Part shown: piece after piece, positions 17,728-25,890 of the stretch
Numbering within the stretch: the first letter of the stretch is position 1
How the letters are laid out: each line of letters starts with the position of its first letter
NCBI RefSeq assembly: GCF_030540765.1
Contig: NZ_JAUOEL010000002.1
Location: forward strand, 558,001 to 622,000
Direction of reading: 5' to 3'
Origin: Flavivirga jejuensis
Lineage (GTDB): Bacteria; Bacteroidota; Bacteroidia; Flavobacteriales; Flavobacteriaceae
Length of the DNA: 64,000 bases
Notes under the pieces: generated by a model
Seen by the model: the letters and a program-made list of their open reading frames with translations, nothing else
What the model was told of the DNA's origin: nothing
Databases searched by the model: none
Translations under genes and position numbers: made by a program

Positions 17728-18582
17728 ATGAATAAGATTACCATTTTAATCCATTGTAAAGACCGTTCTAATATCATTGCTTCTGTAACAAATTTTATAG
17801 CTAAAGAAGGCGGCAATATTGTTTACGTAGATCAACATGTTGATAGAGAGCAAAACATCTTTTTTATGCGTTTAGAAAGTGAATTTACAAAAGATTCCTT
17901 CTCTACTGATGATTTTAAGGAATCATTTAAAAACACTTTAGTCAATGGGTTTGACATGAAATGGCGTATTTACTCTTCGGAAGTGAAGCCAAAAATGGCC
18001 TTGTTTATTTCTAAATATGACCATTGTCTATACGATTTATTAGGACGCTATAATTCTGGTGAACTAAATTTAGAAATTCCATTTATAGTCAGTAATCATT
18101 TAGATCTAAAACCTATTGCTGATAATTTTAAAATCCCATTTCATCATATACCTGTTACTAAAGACACTAAAAATGATGCTGAAAACAAACAATTGGAACT
18201 ATTAGAAGCACATCGTATAGATTTTATAGTTTTAGCAAGATATATGCAAATTGTTTCTGGTAAACTTATTAGTAAATACCCTAACAAGATAATTAATATT
18301 CATCATTCTTTTCTCCCTGCATTTGTAGGTGCAAAACCATATCATTCGGCATATAAACGTGGTGTTAAAATTATTGGAGCCACAAGTCATTATGTAACCG
18401 AAGAGCTAGACGCTGGCCCAATAATTGAACAAGATGTAGCACATGTGTCTCATACGCATTCTATTCAAGATTTAATAGCTAAGGGAAGGGATTTAGAAAA
18501 AATTGTTTTATCCAATGCGGTTAAATTACATGCCAATAGAAAAGTGATGGTCTACAATAATAAAACAGTTATTTTTTCTTAG
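17728..18582 (+). CDS. purU: Formyltetrahydrofolate deformylase
   Basis: A 284-residue enzyme that hydrolyses 10-formyl-THF to formate and THF, balancing one-carbon units for purine synthesis. Residues 1-80 form an ACT domain (ITILIHCKDRSNIIASVTNFI); residues 88-280 form the formyl-transferase fold. The catalytic Asn/His are in IINIHHSFLPAF and the Asp in EELDAGPIIEQD; GAKPYHSAYKRGVKIIGAT is typical of PurU rather than PurN. Size and domain order are standard. It is a single gene, followed by a repeat and a large hairpin. Confidence 0.94.
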   Translation: MNKITILIHCKDRSNIIASVTNFIAKEGGNIVYVDQHVDREQNIFFMRLESEFTKDSFSTDDFKESFKNTLVNGFDMKWRIYSSEVKPKMALFISKYDHCLYDLLGRYNSGELNLEIPFIVSNHLDLKPIADNFKIPFHHIPVTKDTKNDAENKQLELLEAHRIDFIVLARYMQIVSGKLISKYPNKIINIHHSFLPAFVGAKPYHSAYKRGVKIIGATSHYVTEELDAGPIIEQDVAHVSHTHSIQDLIAKGRDLEKIVLSNAVKLHANRKVMVYNNKTVIFS

Positions 18583-18602
18583 AGAAACCACCGAATTTTA
18601 TA

Positions 18603-18700
18603 TTTTACCTCACCCAGAGTTCCTTTTTTACAGTTTTTATGACTCCAAAGGAATTATGTAATTGGGAATCCACCCCAAGGATCGAAGAATTTTCAGAATA
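18603..18700 (+). repeat. Dispersed repeat family E, copy 1
   Basis: The stretch starting ttttacctcaccca and containing an aaggaatt...ttgggaatccacccc block recurs, degenerate, at 20757-20850. It is non-coding. Confidence 0.45.
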
Positions 18701-18733
18701 AAGAATTTTTTGAAACCTACTAACGCGATGACA

Positions 18734-18770
18734 CGATAGCACGGATTTAAGGTACAAATCCACGCTATCG
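18734..18770. terminator. Long imperfect hairpin downstream of purU
   Basis: CGATAGCACGGATTT pairs with AAATCCACGCTATCG (13 of 15 positions) around a 7-base loop. There is no clear T-tract, so it may be a repeat element instead of a true terminator. The rest of 18771-19150 shows no gene; one unstarted 50-codon frame ends at about 19110. Confidence 0.4.
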
Positions 18771-19150
18771 GGTATTAATCTCAATAATATTTAAACTTTT
18801 AAATCATATTATTAATTCTTTTTTAAAATTAAATGTGACGTATATTCTTTTTCTGTGTCTAAAACATGTAATATATATACTACTAAATTATATATTTGTA
18901 ATATTATACGACTAACTAAATTTTATTTTTTTGTCTAAGTCAATTATTAAATATAACGTATAAACTATTTAGTAGTAAGAGGTATTTCCAGAAGTAGATT
19001 ATCTGCCAAAGAGTATGAAGAAACAAGATTAGTAAACCGTTGCTCTAATAGTGTTGATAGTATAGAATCTGATCACAAAAAAATAAAAAAATTGAATTTA
19101 GAATTTTGAGTAACTAAAAATTGAGGGAGTGATCTTTGTTTTAAATTCTA

Positions 19151-19178
19151 GAAGCACCTTTTTAAGGTGCTTCTTTTG
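19151..19178 (+). terminator. Rho-independent terminator of an unrecognised transcript
   Basis: GAAGCACCTT and AAGGTGCTTC form a perfect 10-bp stem with a 3-base loop, followed by TTTTG. No gene precedes it on this strand for 570 bases, so it may end a small RNA. Confidence 0.65.
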
Positions 19179-19401
19179 TTATAAGGTATTGTTTATATTT
19201 AGATGTTCCCTTTTTACATTGATTCCATAATTATCGCTCGTACCAGATACCTTAAATCAAAATATTTATAATGTATTTGCCAATCAAAGGTCTCGATTGC
19301 GCCCGACCAGACAAAAAGTATTTGATAATTTTTGTCATGTACTAAAATAAAGTTGTGACTTTTCTTTTTTCTTTGTGTCCAATGTACTTAGGTTAAAATA
19401 A

Positions 19402-19437
19402 AATAATCCTAAACGATTAGTTTATCCCAGGATTATT
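19402..19437. other. Inverted repeat ahead of a terminator
   Basis: AATAATCCT and AGGATTATT are exact 9-bp arms with an 18-base loop. The hairpin stands just before the terminator at 19453 and suggests a structured RNA end. Confidence 0.35.
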
Positions 19438-19452
19438 TGGTTTGTTATTAAA

Positions 19453-19480
19453 GGCACCTTGTTCTCAAGGTGTCTTTTTT
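19453..19480 (+). terminator. Rho-independent terminator of an unrecognised transcript
   Basis: GGCACCTTG pairs with CAAGGTGTC (one G-T pair) and is followed by six Ts. It is a second terminator within a gene-free stretch of about 990 bases; the stretch 19180-19400 before it has no ORF worth reporting. Confidence 0.65.
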
Positions 19481-19542
19481 ATCAAAGGAAATCTTAAAAT
19501 AGAATAATAGTATATTTTAAAATTATTTAAACATCTAAAACA

Positions 19543-19550
19543 TATCTTTG
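19543..19550 (+). promoter_or_regulatory. -7 box before the DUF4197 gene
   Basis: TATCTTTG matches TAnnTTTG and ends 26 bases before the ATG at 19576. Confidence 0.5.
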
Positions 19551-19575
19551 TAAAATATATAAAATCAAAAAAAAT

Positions 19576-20286
19576 ATGATTCGTAAACTTTTAGTATTTG
19601 GTTTAATTTTTAACCTTACTGCATGTGCAGAGTTACAACAAGTTGTTAATCAATTGCCTCAAACGACTGGAGGTATTATTGGTAATACTGAAATTGCTTC
19701 TGGATTAAGACAAGCATTGGATTTTGGAATTGATAAACAAGTTACAAAACTGACACAAACAGATGGTTTTTATAATAATAGCCTTGTTAAAATTTTATTG
19801 CCTCAAGAATTACAGAAGGTTGATAAAACGCTTAGAGATGTAGGTTTAAGTAAATTAGCAGATGAAGGCTTAAAGGTACTTAACAGAGCTGCTGAAGATG
19901 CAGTAAAAGAAGCAACACCAATTTTTGTTGATGCCGTTAAAGGTATTACGTTTGCAGATGCTAAAAATATTTTGTTAGGCAATAACGATGCTGCTACTCA
20001 ATATTTAAACAGCAAAACTCAAACTGCTTTATACAATAAATTTAGTCCTGTTATAAAAAGCTCTTTTGGTAAAGTTGGAGCTGATAAAATTTGGGCTAAC
20101 TTGATAAATAAGTATAATGATATTCCTTTTACAAGTGATGTGAACCCAGATTTAACAGATTATGTTACAGGAGAAGCTTTAAAAGGTGTATTTACTATGA
20201 TTGCTATTGAAGAAGCAGAGATTCGAACTAAAACTGCTTCCAGAACAACAGATTTATTGAAAAAGGTCTTTGCTTTACAGGACTAA
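19576..20286 (+). CDS. DUF4197 domain lipoprotein
   Basis: A 236-residue protein with a short lipoprotein signal (MIRKLLVFGLIFNLTACAEL, lipid Cys17). The body follows the DUF4197 pattern: IASGLRQALDFGIDKQVTKL, the LLPQELQKVDKTLRDVG stretch, TPIFVDAVKGITFADAKNIL, and a C-terminal ALKGVFTMIAIEEAEIR with TASRTTDLLKKVF. The family is common in Bacteroidota and proteobacteria and has no known function; it is all-helical and exported. It is a stand-alone gene with its own promoter box. Confidence 0.88.
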   Translation: MIRKLLVFGLIFNLTACAELQQVVNQLPQTTGGIIGNTEIASGLRQALDFGIDKQVTKLTQTDGFYNNSLVKILLPQELQKVDKTLRDVGLSKLADEGLKVLNRAAEDAVKEATPIFVDAVKGITFADAKNILLGNNDAATQYLNSKTQTALYNKFSPVIKSSFGKVGADKIWANLINKYNDIPFTSDVNPDLTDYVTGEALKGVFTMIAIEEAEIRTKTASRTTDLLKKVFALQD

Positions 20287-20292
20287 AGGTTT

Positions 20293-20336
20293 TTGGAAGT
20301 TGGAAGTTGGAAGTTGGAAGTTGGAAGTTGGAAGTT
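20293..20336. repeat. Heptanucleotide tandem repeat (TTGGAAG), 6.3 copies
   Basis: Six perfect TTGGAAG units plus two bases begin six bases after the DUF4197 stop. A simple repeat like this can vary in number by slippage; being outside the gene, no phase variation of the protein is expected. Confidence 0.9.
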
Positions 20337-20340
20337 AAAA

Positions 20341-20454
20341 CTATTGTTTTATATCTAAACCATCAAAAGCTGCAGTAATATTTTTATCATTAGTAAAGGT
20401 TTCCCAGTATTGACGTAATGTACAGATACCACGACGATAAAAGGGCTTCCCTTC
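20341..20454 (-). pseudogene. Orphan C-terminal gene remnant
   Basis: On the minus strand 37 sense codons (EGKPFYRRGICTLRQYWETF, then TNDKNITAAFDGLDIKQ) run into a TAG, but a stop lies directly upstream and there is no start codon. The composition is protein-like, so it may be the tail of a gene lost by deletion. I cannot name the parent family. Confidence 0.35.
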
Positions 20455-20465
20455 TTAATTATTAG

Positions 20466-20727
20466 AGGCTGCCTAAAAAGTGATAAACTTTATTCATTCA
20501 GAGCATTCCGACAATTGTCGGAATGCCACCATTGAAACACTTTACAAACAACTAAATTTCAATTACTTATCATTCATAAAAGCGAAGAATCTTTATTATT
20601 AATCTCTAAAGATTCTTCAGTCGTAAGCTTCACTTATATCTTCAAACAAAATATATTTTGTTTTCGATAGCCTTCTGAATGACACTAACTTTTTTGCAAA
20701 CATAGGATGACACTTTTTAGACAGCTT
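20466..20727. repeat. Dispersed repeat family A, copy 2
   Basis: The ends are inverted (AGGCTGCCTAAAAAGTG at left; CACTTTTTAGACAGCTTCT at right). Read in reverse, the interior matches 42069-42370 closely: gtgtcattcagaaggctatc, cgaagcttacgactgaagaa and aaagattcttcgct. It has no coding capacity, so a MITE-like element of about 262 bp is likely. Confidence 0.7.
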
Positions 20728-20756
20728 CTTTATTCTATTTTCTTCTATTTTATTAT

Positions 20757-20850
20757 TTTACCTCACCCAAAAACTGCCCAATCAGCAGTTTTGATGGTTC
20801 TTAAGGAAAAGTGAATTGGAAATTCTGCCCAAGGTGCGAGAATTCCCAAA
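20757..20850 (+). repeat. Dispersed repeat family E, copy 2
   Basis: It starts ttacctcacccaaaaactgc and shares the order of blocks with 18603-18700 (ctcaccca, ttttgatggttcttaagg, attggaaattctgcccaagg). Confidence 0.45.
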
Positions 20851-20967
20851 TTAACAAATGTTTATAAACTCTTAAAAATGAAGATGTTTTAAGGAAATAG
20901 TTTGGTTATTTTTTTGTTTTCTAAATAAAAAAGGTATATTTAAGTACTTGATTATTTGGGGAATAAC

Positions 20968-21165
20968 ATGAAACCGATCGACGACATAAAAATTCATCAA
21001 AGAAAACTCAACCAACGTTATAAAGAACTTATTGAGCAAGCTTACAATTTTCGTCAAACAGATTCTGCTCTAAGTGACATTTCTGAATATCGAGCTATTA
21101 AATTACTCAATAAGCTTAATAGATTAAAATACTTATCTAGGGAATCTGCCCAAACTTCTATATAA
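20968..21165 (+). CDS. Small Lacal_2735-like protein
   Basis: A 65-residue charged helical protein. The frame opens at 20956, but the ATG at 20968 (MKPIDDIKIHQRKLNQRYKE) gives the more natural N-terminus. The pattern RYKELIEQAYNFRQTDSALSD followed by EYRAIKLLNKLNRL resembles the flavobacterial Lacal_2735 family, whose members are about 55-65 residues long and have no known function. No neighbour hints at a role. Confidence 0.5.
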   Translation: MKPIDDIKIHQRKLNQRYKELIEQAYNFRQTDSALSDISEYRAIKLLNKLNRLKYLSRESAQTSI

Positions 21166-21238
21166 AATTTAGTAATTCCTTAACTTTTTTATCACATCTA
21201 AAACACCTGATTGTACGTACTTTATATAAAAAGAAGTT

Positions 21239-21385
21239 ATGAGTACACATTTTTGTAGAGTTGGTAAAATAAAACCAAATTTAAATAAGCTAATTAGCTT
21301 AAAAGAATTAGAAAAAAGCATTGCAAACTTTGTAGAGGATACTACTAAGGTTGTTTATTCTAAAGATTTAGGCGCAAGCTTTTAA
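21239..21385 (+). CDS. Small hypothetical protein (48 residues)
   Basis: An ORF from ATG 21239 to TAA 21385, product MSTHFCRVGKIKPNLNKL followed by ISLKELEKSIANFVEDTTK. It overlaps the 3' end of the convergent substrate-binding protein gene by 26 bases. It is not recognised and is weakly supported. Confidence 0.3.
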   Translation: MSTHFCRVGKIKPNLNKLISLKELEKSIANFVEDTTKVVYSKDLGASF

Positions 21386-22163
21386 AATATTTAAAAGCTT
21401 TAGTAAGTCTGGAGCCATACCAGGAAAACATCTCACCGTCTGCTAGTATTACTTTTGCGTTGGGATAAAATTCTTGTATGTCTCTTTTATGCTTTTCTTT
21501 AAACGGGTAAGGCTCGCTAGATAAGAGCACAATATTTACATCTTTATTTATAGTCGATTTACTAAGTTTTATTTCTGGATACCGACTCTCATTATCAAAA
21601 ATATTCTCAAATTTATTAAGCTTCAATAAATAATTAATAAACGTATTATTTCCTGCAACCATCCATGGGGTTTTCCATATAAAATAAACAACTTTTAACT
21701 GGGGTTTATTTTTAATAAACGTATTGAAATCTTTTATCTCACTTTCTATATTATTTATTACAGTAGAAGCTTCTTCTAATTTATTAAAAACCGCTCCGTA
21801 TTGACGGATCAATTCTAAACTATCGTCAATTATAAAAATGTCTGACACATGTACATTGCAAATAGACTCGCAAGCTTCTACTATAGCTTTGGTATTCTCT
21901 TCTTTATTACACAGAATAATATCTGGTTGTAATGCTTTTATTTTATCTAAATGAAGTTGCTTCGTACCACCTACAATAGTTACATCTTTTCTAATATGAC
22001 GCGGGTGTACACAAAACTTCGTAACACCAACAAGAAAATCTTCTAAACCTAAATCACATAATAGTTCGGTTTGACTCGGTACCAACGATACAATGCGTTT
22101 TGGAGTTTCTTTTAAATGAATGATTCTGTTTAGTTGGTCTTTTATTGTTTTAATGGAATTCAT
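21360..22163 (-). CDS. Helical-backbone metal receptor (BtuF/FhuD-like substrate-binding fold), no signal peptide
   Basis: A 267-residue protein of the class III periplasmic-binding family that carries vitamin B12 or ferric siderophores. Family marks are KRIVSLVPSQTELLCDLGLED (23-43), VGVTKFCVHP, KALQPDIILCNKEEN and the C-terminal DGEMFSWYGSRLTKAF. It has no signal peptide or lipobox, unlike classical BtuF or FhuD; such leaderless versions are frequent in Bacteroidota. It is the most distal gene on the same strand as the siderophore genes, 320 bases after the AMP-ligase, separated by a gene remnant and a palindrome, so membership of the locus is plausible but not certain. No permease or ATPase is adjacent. 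Confidence 0.8.
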   Translation of the reverse strand: MNSIKTIKDQLNRIIHLKETPKRIVSLVPSQTELLCDLGLEDFLVGVTKFCVHPRHIRKDVTIVGGTKQLHLDKIKALQPDIILCNKEENTKAIVEACESICNVHVSDIFIIDDSLELIRQYGAVFNKLEEASTVINNIESEIKDFNTFIKNKPQLKVVYFIWKTPWMVAGNNTFINYLLKLNKFENIFDNESRYPEIKLSKSTINKDVNIVLLSSEPYPFKEKHKRDIQEFYPNAKVILADGEMFSWYGSRLTKAFKYFKSLRLNL

Positions 22164-22184
22164 TTAATGATTAGTGTAAAATGT

Positions 22185-22202
22185 GTTTCCCAGGTGGGAA
22201 AC
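22185..22202. promoter_or_regulatory. Short palindrome before the substrate-binding protein gene
   Basis: GTTTCCCAGGTGGGAAAC is an 8-bp inverted repeat around GG, 22 bases upstream of the start codon on the minus strand. GC-rich for this genome, it could be an operator or a translation-blocking hairpin. Confidence 0.35.
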
Positions 22203-22314
22203 TCAGGACGTATTAAATTCAAAATCTTATCAAAATAAGTACAACATCTAGACTATGGTTTATACAGGTTAAAAATATACTTAATTTCGAATTAAAACAC
22301 TTAGCCAAAACTTT

Positions 22315-22482
22315 TTATTTCCATTTTATTCTTAATTGACTTCCTTTTTTTATGCTAATATTATCTTCAAAGTCATAAACATAAGCTAATCCAAAACTGT
22401 TTTTTTTCTCCAATAGAATCAATTTTTATTGAAAAGTCGCCAGATTCATCACTAAGCTCTATTTGATTTATAGGTTCTAAAA
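22315..22482 (-). pseudogene. Frameshifted C-terminal gene remnant
   Basis: Directly after the AMP-ligase stop, minus-strand codons read INQIELSDESGDFSIKID, then need a shift at a run of eight As (Ts on the plus strand near 22410) to continue FGLAYVYDFEDNISIKKG and end at a TAA (22315-22317). No start codon is available. It looks like the end of an extracytoplasmic beta-rich protein; the parent is unknown. Confidence 0.4.
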
Positions 22483-23856
22483 TTAATCCTCATTTTTTGT
22501 AATCGCTTTATAATCTACTTTCCCATTAGTCGTCAAAGGGATATTTTCTATATATTTTATAACTAAAGAGCTAGAATGAAGATTAAGTTTTTCTCTTAAA
22601 ACTTTTTTAATGGAATTATCGGTCAACTCTTTATTAAGATAATTTATAGATAAGTATTTATCCTCAATACAAGTACAAATAAAAGTATTTCCGTCTAAGT
22701 TATTTTTTAAAATTAATTCAACCTCATCTAAATTAATTCTGGTGCCAAACAATTTCATAATACGCTTAATTCTTCCTACAATATAATAATACCCATCTGC
22801 ATCCTTTTTAGCAATATCTCCAGTAAATAGCTTATTGGATTTATTAAATGTAACTAAATCATCTAATCCTTTCGCATAGCCACCAAAAACATTTTCTCCA
22901 TAATATATCAGCTCATTAGTTCCCTCTTTTAATTCAAATTCCCCTCCTTTAATAGGCTTTCCAATGGAATATTCTCTTGTTAATAAATCATTAGGATGTA
23001 AAAAAGCCATACGACCAGCAGCTTCGGTCTGCCCATACTGCGTAAAAAACGGTATATTGTGTGTTTTTGAATAGGCAATCATTATTGAGATTAATTTTTC
23101 ACTAAGTTTCCCTCCTGCCTGTGTCATATACCGTAAAAATTCGTGTTCTTTTTTAAAGAAACCAATTCTATTTAGCATTTCGTACACATATGGTACGCCA
23201 CTAAGGGTAGAAAATTTATATATTTTAAAATCTTCCCAAAAATCTTTTTGTAAAACATCTTTATTTGTACAAACTATGGTATTGGATTTTATACAATTTG
23301 TTGTAAAAATAGATAGACCATAAACGTATGTAATTGGGATATTAAGCGGTACAATATCGTGGGATGTTATTGGCAAATAATCTAAAATAGACATGGCATT
23401 TTTAACCAAATTATTATCAGATAATTTAACAAATTTTGGATTCCCAGTCGTACCAGATGTACTTAACAATAGTTTGATGTCCTTATTAATAGGGTTTTCC
23501 TGTTTTGTCTTCCTTTTAAACAAGGTAATTGATTCTGAAACTGAACATTTTTTATAGCCTTCAATCTCAGTTCTAGAAGTGTCATAAATATAATAAGGTC
23601 GATAAATATCTTCCAGACTTTGTTTGAATTGAATATTTAATTGGGCATTTAAAAGAGAAATCGTAAAATTACTTTCTAAAAAATTCAAAAACACTTCTAT
23701 TGAATCAATCTGATTATCGCTATAGACAAATCCTAAACCCTGAGAATTTTCTATTGCTATTGATTTATGAAATTCAGTAACCATTGAAGATTTTCCAGAT
23801 ACCGTATCTATGAATCTTAGGTTTTTGTTTTGTTGTATTAAATCATACAGTCTCAT
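22483..23856 (-). CDS. AMP-dependent synthetase/ligase (stand-alone adenylation enzyme)
   Basis: A 457-residue acyl- or amino-acid-activating enzyme of the ANL superfamily. Core motifs are all present: A3 P-loop LLSTSGTTGNPKFVKLS (about 130-146), A5 FFTQYGQTEAAGRMAF, A7 LFTGDIAKKDADGYYYIVGR, A8 RIMKLFGTRINLDEVE, and the A10 lysine in TTNGKVDYKAI. It is shorter than typical acyl-CoA synthetases and closer to DltA-like or NRPS-type free adenylation enzymes. The ACP gene lies 50 bases upstream on the same strand, so the enzyme probably loads an acid onto that ACP. The substrate is not readable from the sequence. It is in an operon with the MATE exporter and near an NIS synthetase. Confidence 0.85.
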   Translation of the reverse strand: MRLYDLIQQNKNLRFIDTVSGKSSMVTEFHKSIAIENSQGLGFVYSDNQIDSIEVFLNFLESNFTISLLNAQLNIQFKQSLEDIYRPYYIYDTSRTEIEGYKKCSVSESITLFKRKTKQENPINKDIKLLLSTSGTTGNPKFVKLSDNNLVKNAMSILDYLPITSHDIVPLNIPITYVYGLSIFTTNCIKSNTIVCTNKDVLQKDFWEDFKIYKFSTLSGVPYVYEMLNRIGFFKKEHEFLRYMTQAGGKLSEKLISIMIAYSKTHNIPFFTQYGQTEAAGRMAFLHPNDLLTREYSIGKPIKGGEFELKEGTNELIYYGENVFGGYAKGLDDLVTFNKSNKLFTGDIAKKDADGYYYIVGRIKRIMKLFGTRINLDEVELILKNNLDGNTFICTCIEDKYLSINYLNKELTDNSIKKVLREKLNLHSSSLVIKYIENIPLTTNGKVDYKAITKNED

Positions 23857-23905
23857 TATTCTTAATTTTTTTAAACCTGATTAATTTTAGCCTATACCTA
23901 TAAGC

Positions 23906-24148
23906 TTATATCATTTCAATGTTCTTTTTTTTCAAAACGTCTTTCAATTTTGCGACTGTACTCATTTCTAAAATATCTTCTGTTTCTATTTCTATGTTAT
24001 ATGTTGTTTCTAGTGCTTCTACAAGTATTAAATGACTCATAGAGTCCCATTCTACTATGCTTTGATATTCTAGTTGATCTGTTATAATTTCAGTAGAAAT
24101 ATCCAAGGCTTTTGCTATTACTTTATATAATTGTTCGGTTGTATTCAT
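23906..24148 (-). CDS. Acyl carrier protein
   Basis: An 80-residue four-helix carrier protein. The phosphopantetheine site is WDSMSHLILVEALE with Ser at about residue 36. The remaining pattern (ITDQLEYQSIVEWD, IETEDILEMSTVAKLKDVL) is that of free-standing ACPs or peptidyl carriers used with a dedicated ligase. It lies 18 bases after the MATE gene and 50 before the AMP-ligase gene, so all three share a transcript. It is not the fatty-acid ACP, which would normally be beside fabF. Confidence 0.88.
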   Translation of the reverse strand: MNTTEQLYKVIAKALDISTEIITDQLEYQSIVEWDSMSHLILVEALETTYNIEIETEDILEMSTVAKLKDVLKKKNIEMI

Positions 24149-24166
24149 TTTTTTAAAATTTAGAAT

Positions 24167-25570
24167 TTATATTTTTATATGTTTCCATTTACCTCTTTTA
24201 AAAACGATGATACACATGGTTGATAAAATTAATTCTGAAATAAGAATTGCTATGAAAATACCTTTAGAACCATAATCTAAGTTAATACCTAATAAGTAAG
24301 CTAAAGGGATTTGTATGATATAAAACATAATTACATATAATAAAGTAACCGCCTTTACATCACCAGCTGCATTAAGAGCTCTGGAAATAACCATAGTGTA
24401 GCCTAATAATATATAGGCAATGAGAATATAATTGAGGTACAAGATCCCATTTTTAATTACTTCGGGATCTTTAGAGAAAAAACGTACCATAGATTCTGCA
24501 TTAAGGTTTAAAAGCAAAGTAAGAAAGCATAAAAAACACACATTATAAAAACCTGCTTTCCATACAGATTTTTCTGCTCTGTCGAATTGGTTGGCTCCCA
24601 AGTTTTGCCCCGTTAATATACCTGCTGCATTTCCTATTCCCCAGGCTGGCATAATTGCTAGGTAAGTTATGCGTTGTGCTATAATATACCCTGCAAAAAC
24701 ATCAGCTCCGAGATATGAAATAATTTTAGCCATTAATATCCAACTAGAGGCAGGAACCAGGTATTGTAAAGTTCCATTAATACCAATTTTAAATATCTTT
24801 TTTATTATATCTATGGAAAGTTTTAATTCATTTTTACCAATAATAATAACTGTTTTTCCTTTAATTAAGGCCCAACATTGATATAATAATCCTGAAATTC
24901 TAGCTATTAACGCAGCTAGAGCCAAGCCTAATAAACCAAATTCGGGAATTAAACCCCAGCCAAAAATTAAAATAGGACTCAAAACTATATTTATTATATT
25001 GGATATAAATATGGCTCGCATGGCTATGGCCGCATTTCCTGCGCCTCTTAAAATTCCGTTTATAGAAACTCTTAGTATAAGAAAAATAAGACTTATAAAC
25101 ATAATCCTTGTAAACCACTTGGCTTCTATAAGGAGTTCTTCTGGAAGTCCTACCAGAAGCAATATTTGTTTATAAAAAACAACCCCAATAAGACTTAAGA
25201 GAATAGACGCTACAAATCCAATATAAAGTATTTGCATGGTAGCTAAACCTGCTTTTCTATTTTCCTTTTCTCCTATCCTCCTAGATATGATAGAAGTAGC
25301 TGCTATACCTAACCCTACGGCAATAGAAAATCCAAATTGAATTATAGTCCCTGTTATGCCGACTATATATATGGCATTTGTACCTAATTTGCTTACAAAA
25401 AATAAATTAAAGCAAACAAATAACGATTCCATTAACATTTCTAAAGCTGTTGGAATGGCAAGTATTACTATAGCACGGTTAATATTCCCTGTTAGTAAAT
25501 TTTTCTCTTTGCCCAGAAATGCACCTTTTATTAGATTTGTATAATTTTTTAAACGTAGTATAATACTCAT
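24167..25570 (-). CDS. MATE family efflux transporter
   Basis: A 467-residue, 12-helix exporter of standard MATE size. Recognisable parts are NRAIVILAIPTALEMLMES at the N-terminus, the paired repeats around AATSIISRRIGEKE and GNAAGILTGQNLGAN, and VISRALNAAGDVKAV. MATE proteins use sodium or proton gradients to expel organic molecules. Its place between the NIS synthetase and the ACP/ligase genes suggests export of the finished siderophore. A 320-base spacer containing repeat B separates it from the synthetase gene upstream. Confidence 0.9.
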   Translation of the reverse strand: MSIILRLKNYTNLIKGAFLGKEKNLLTGNINRAIVILAIPTALEMLMESLFVCFNLFFVSKLGTNAIYIVGITGTIIQFGFSIAVGLGIAATSIISRRIGEKENRKAGLATMQILYIGFVASILLSLIGVVFYKQILLLVGLPEELLIEAKWFTRIMFISLIFLILRVSINGILRGAGNAAIAMRAIFISNIINIVLSPILIFGWGLIPEFGLLGLALAALIARISGLLYQCWALIKGKTVIIIGKNELKLSIDIIKKIFKIGINGTLQYLVPASSWILMAKIISYLGADVFAGYIIAQRITYLAIMPAWGIGNAAGILTGQNLGANQFDRAEKSVWKAGFYNVCFLCFLTLLLNLNAESMVRFFSKDPEVIKNGILYLNYILIAYILLGYTMVISRALNAAGDVKAVTLLYVIMFYIIQIPLAYLLGINLDYGSKGIFIAILISELILSTMCIIVFKRGKWKHIKI

Positions 25571-25660
25571 TTTGTTGTTTTTTTACACATTTCGCAAATG
25601 ATTTTGCTCCGAAATGAAGTGTTATTCCTGTACAATATTCATTCATAGCTCTGTACTGCC

Positions 25661-25796
25661 TTGACCCAATAATAAGAATTGCCCAGAGGCAGAGGTATTA
25701 AACCTTGATACCACTAAAAACCAGAATGATTTTGTCTGCCAGCATAGGCAGATTCAACTTATAATTTTAAATATGTCTTGCAGACTTCTTAAAATT
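25661..25796. repeat. Direct repeat family B, copy 1
   Basis: It matches 27977-28115 in the same orientation: gaggtattaaaccttgat, then ccactaaaaacc, then agcatag-gcag, tcaactta-aattttgaa and gtcttgcagacttct. It lies 95 bases after the NIS synthetase stop; its twin lies 11 bases after the DUF4374 stop, so both are 3' untranslated or spacer elements. Confidence 0.75.
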
Positions 25797-25890
25797 TCAT
25801 CGAGACTAAATGAACAATTGAATTTATTTAGTAGCATGAATTTATGCTTCAATACTAATAACAATTCTTGCTTATAATATAAATCTATAA

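Noticed and set aside
18963-19110. Frame reading VRGISRSRLSAKEYEETR ahead of the first orphan terminator
   Set aside because: No start codon after the upstream stop; could be a remnant but cannot be called a gene.
20293-20336. Possible CRISPR array
   Set aside because: It is a 7-base simple tandem repeat without spacers; no cas genes occur in the window.
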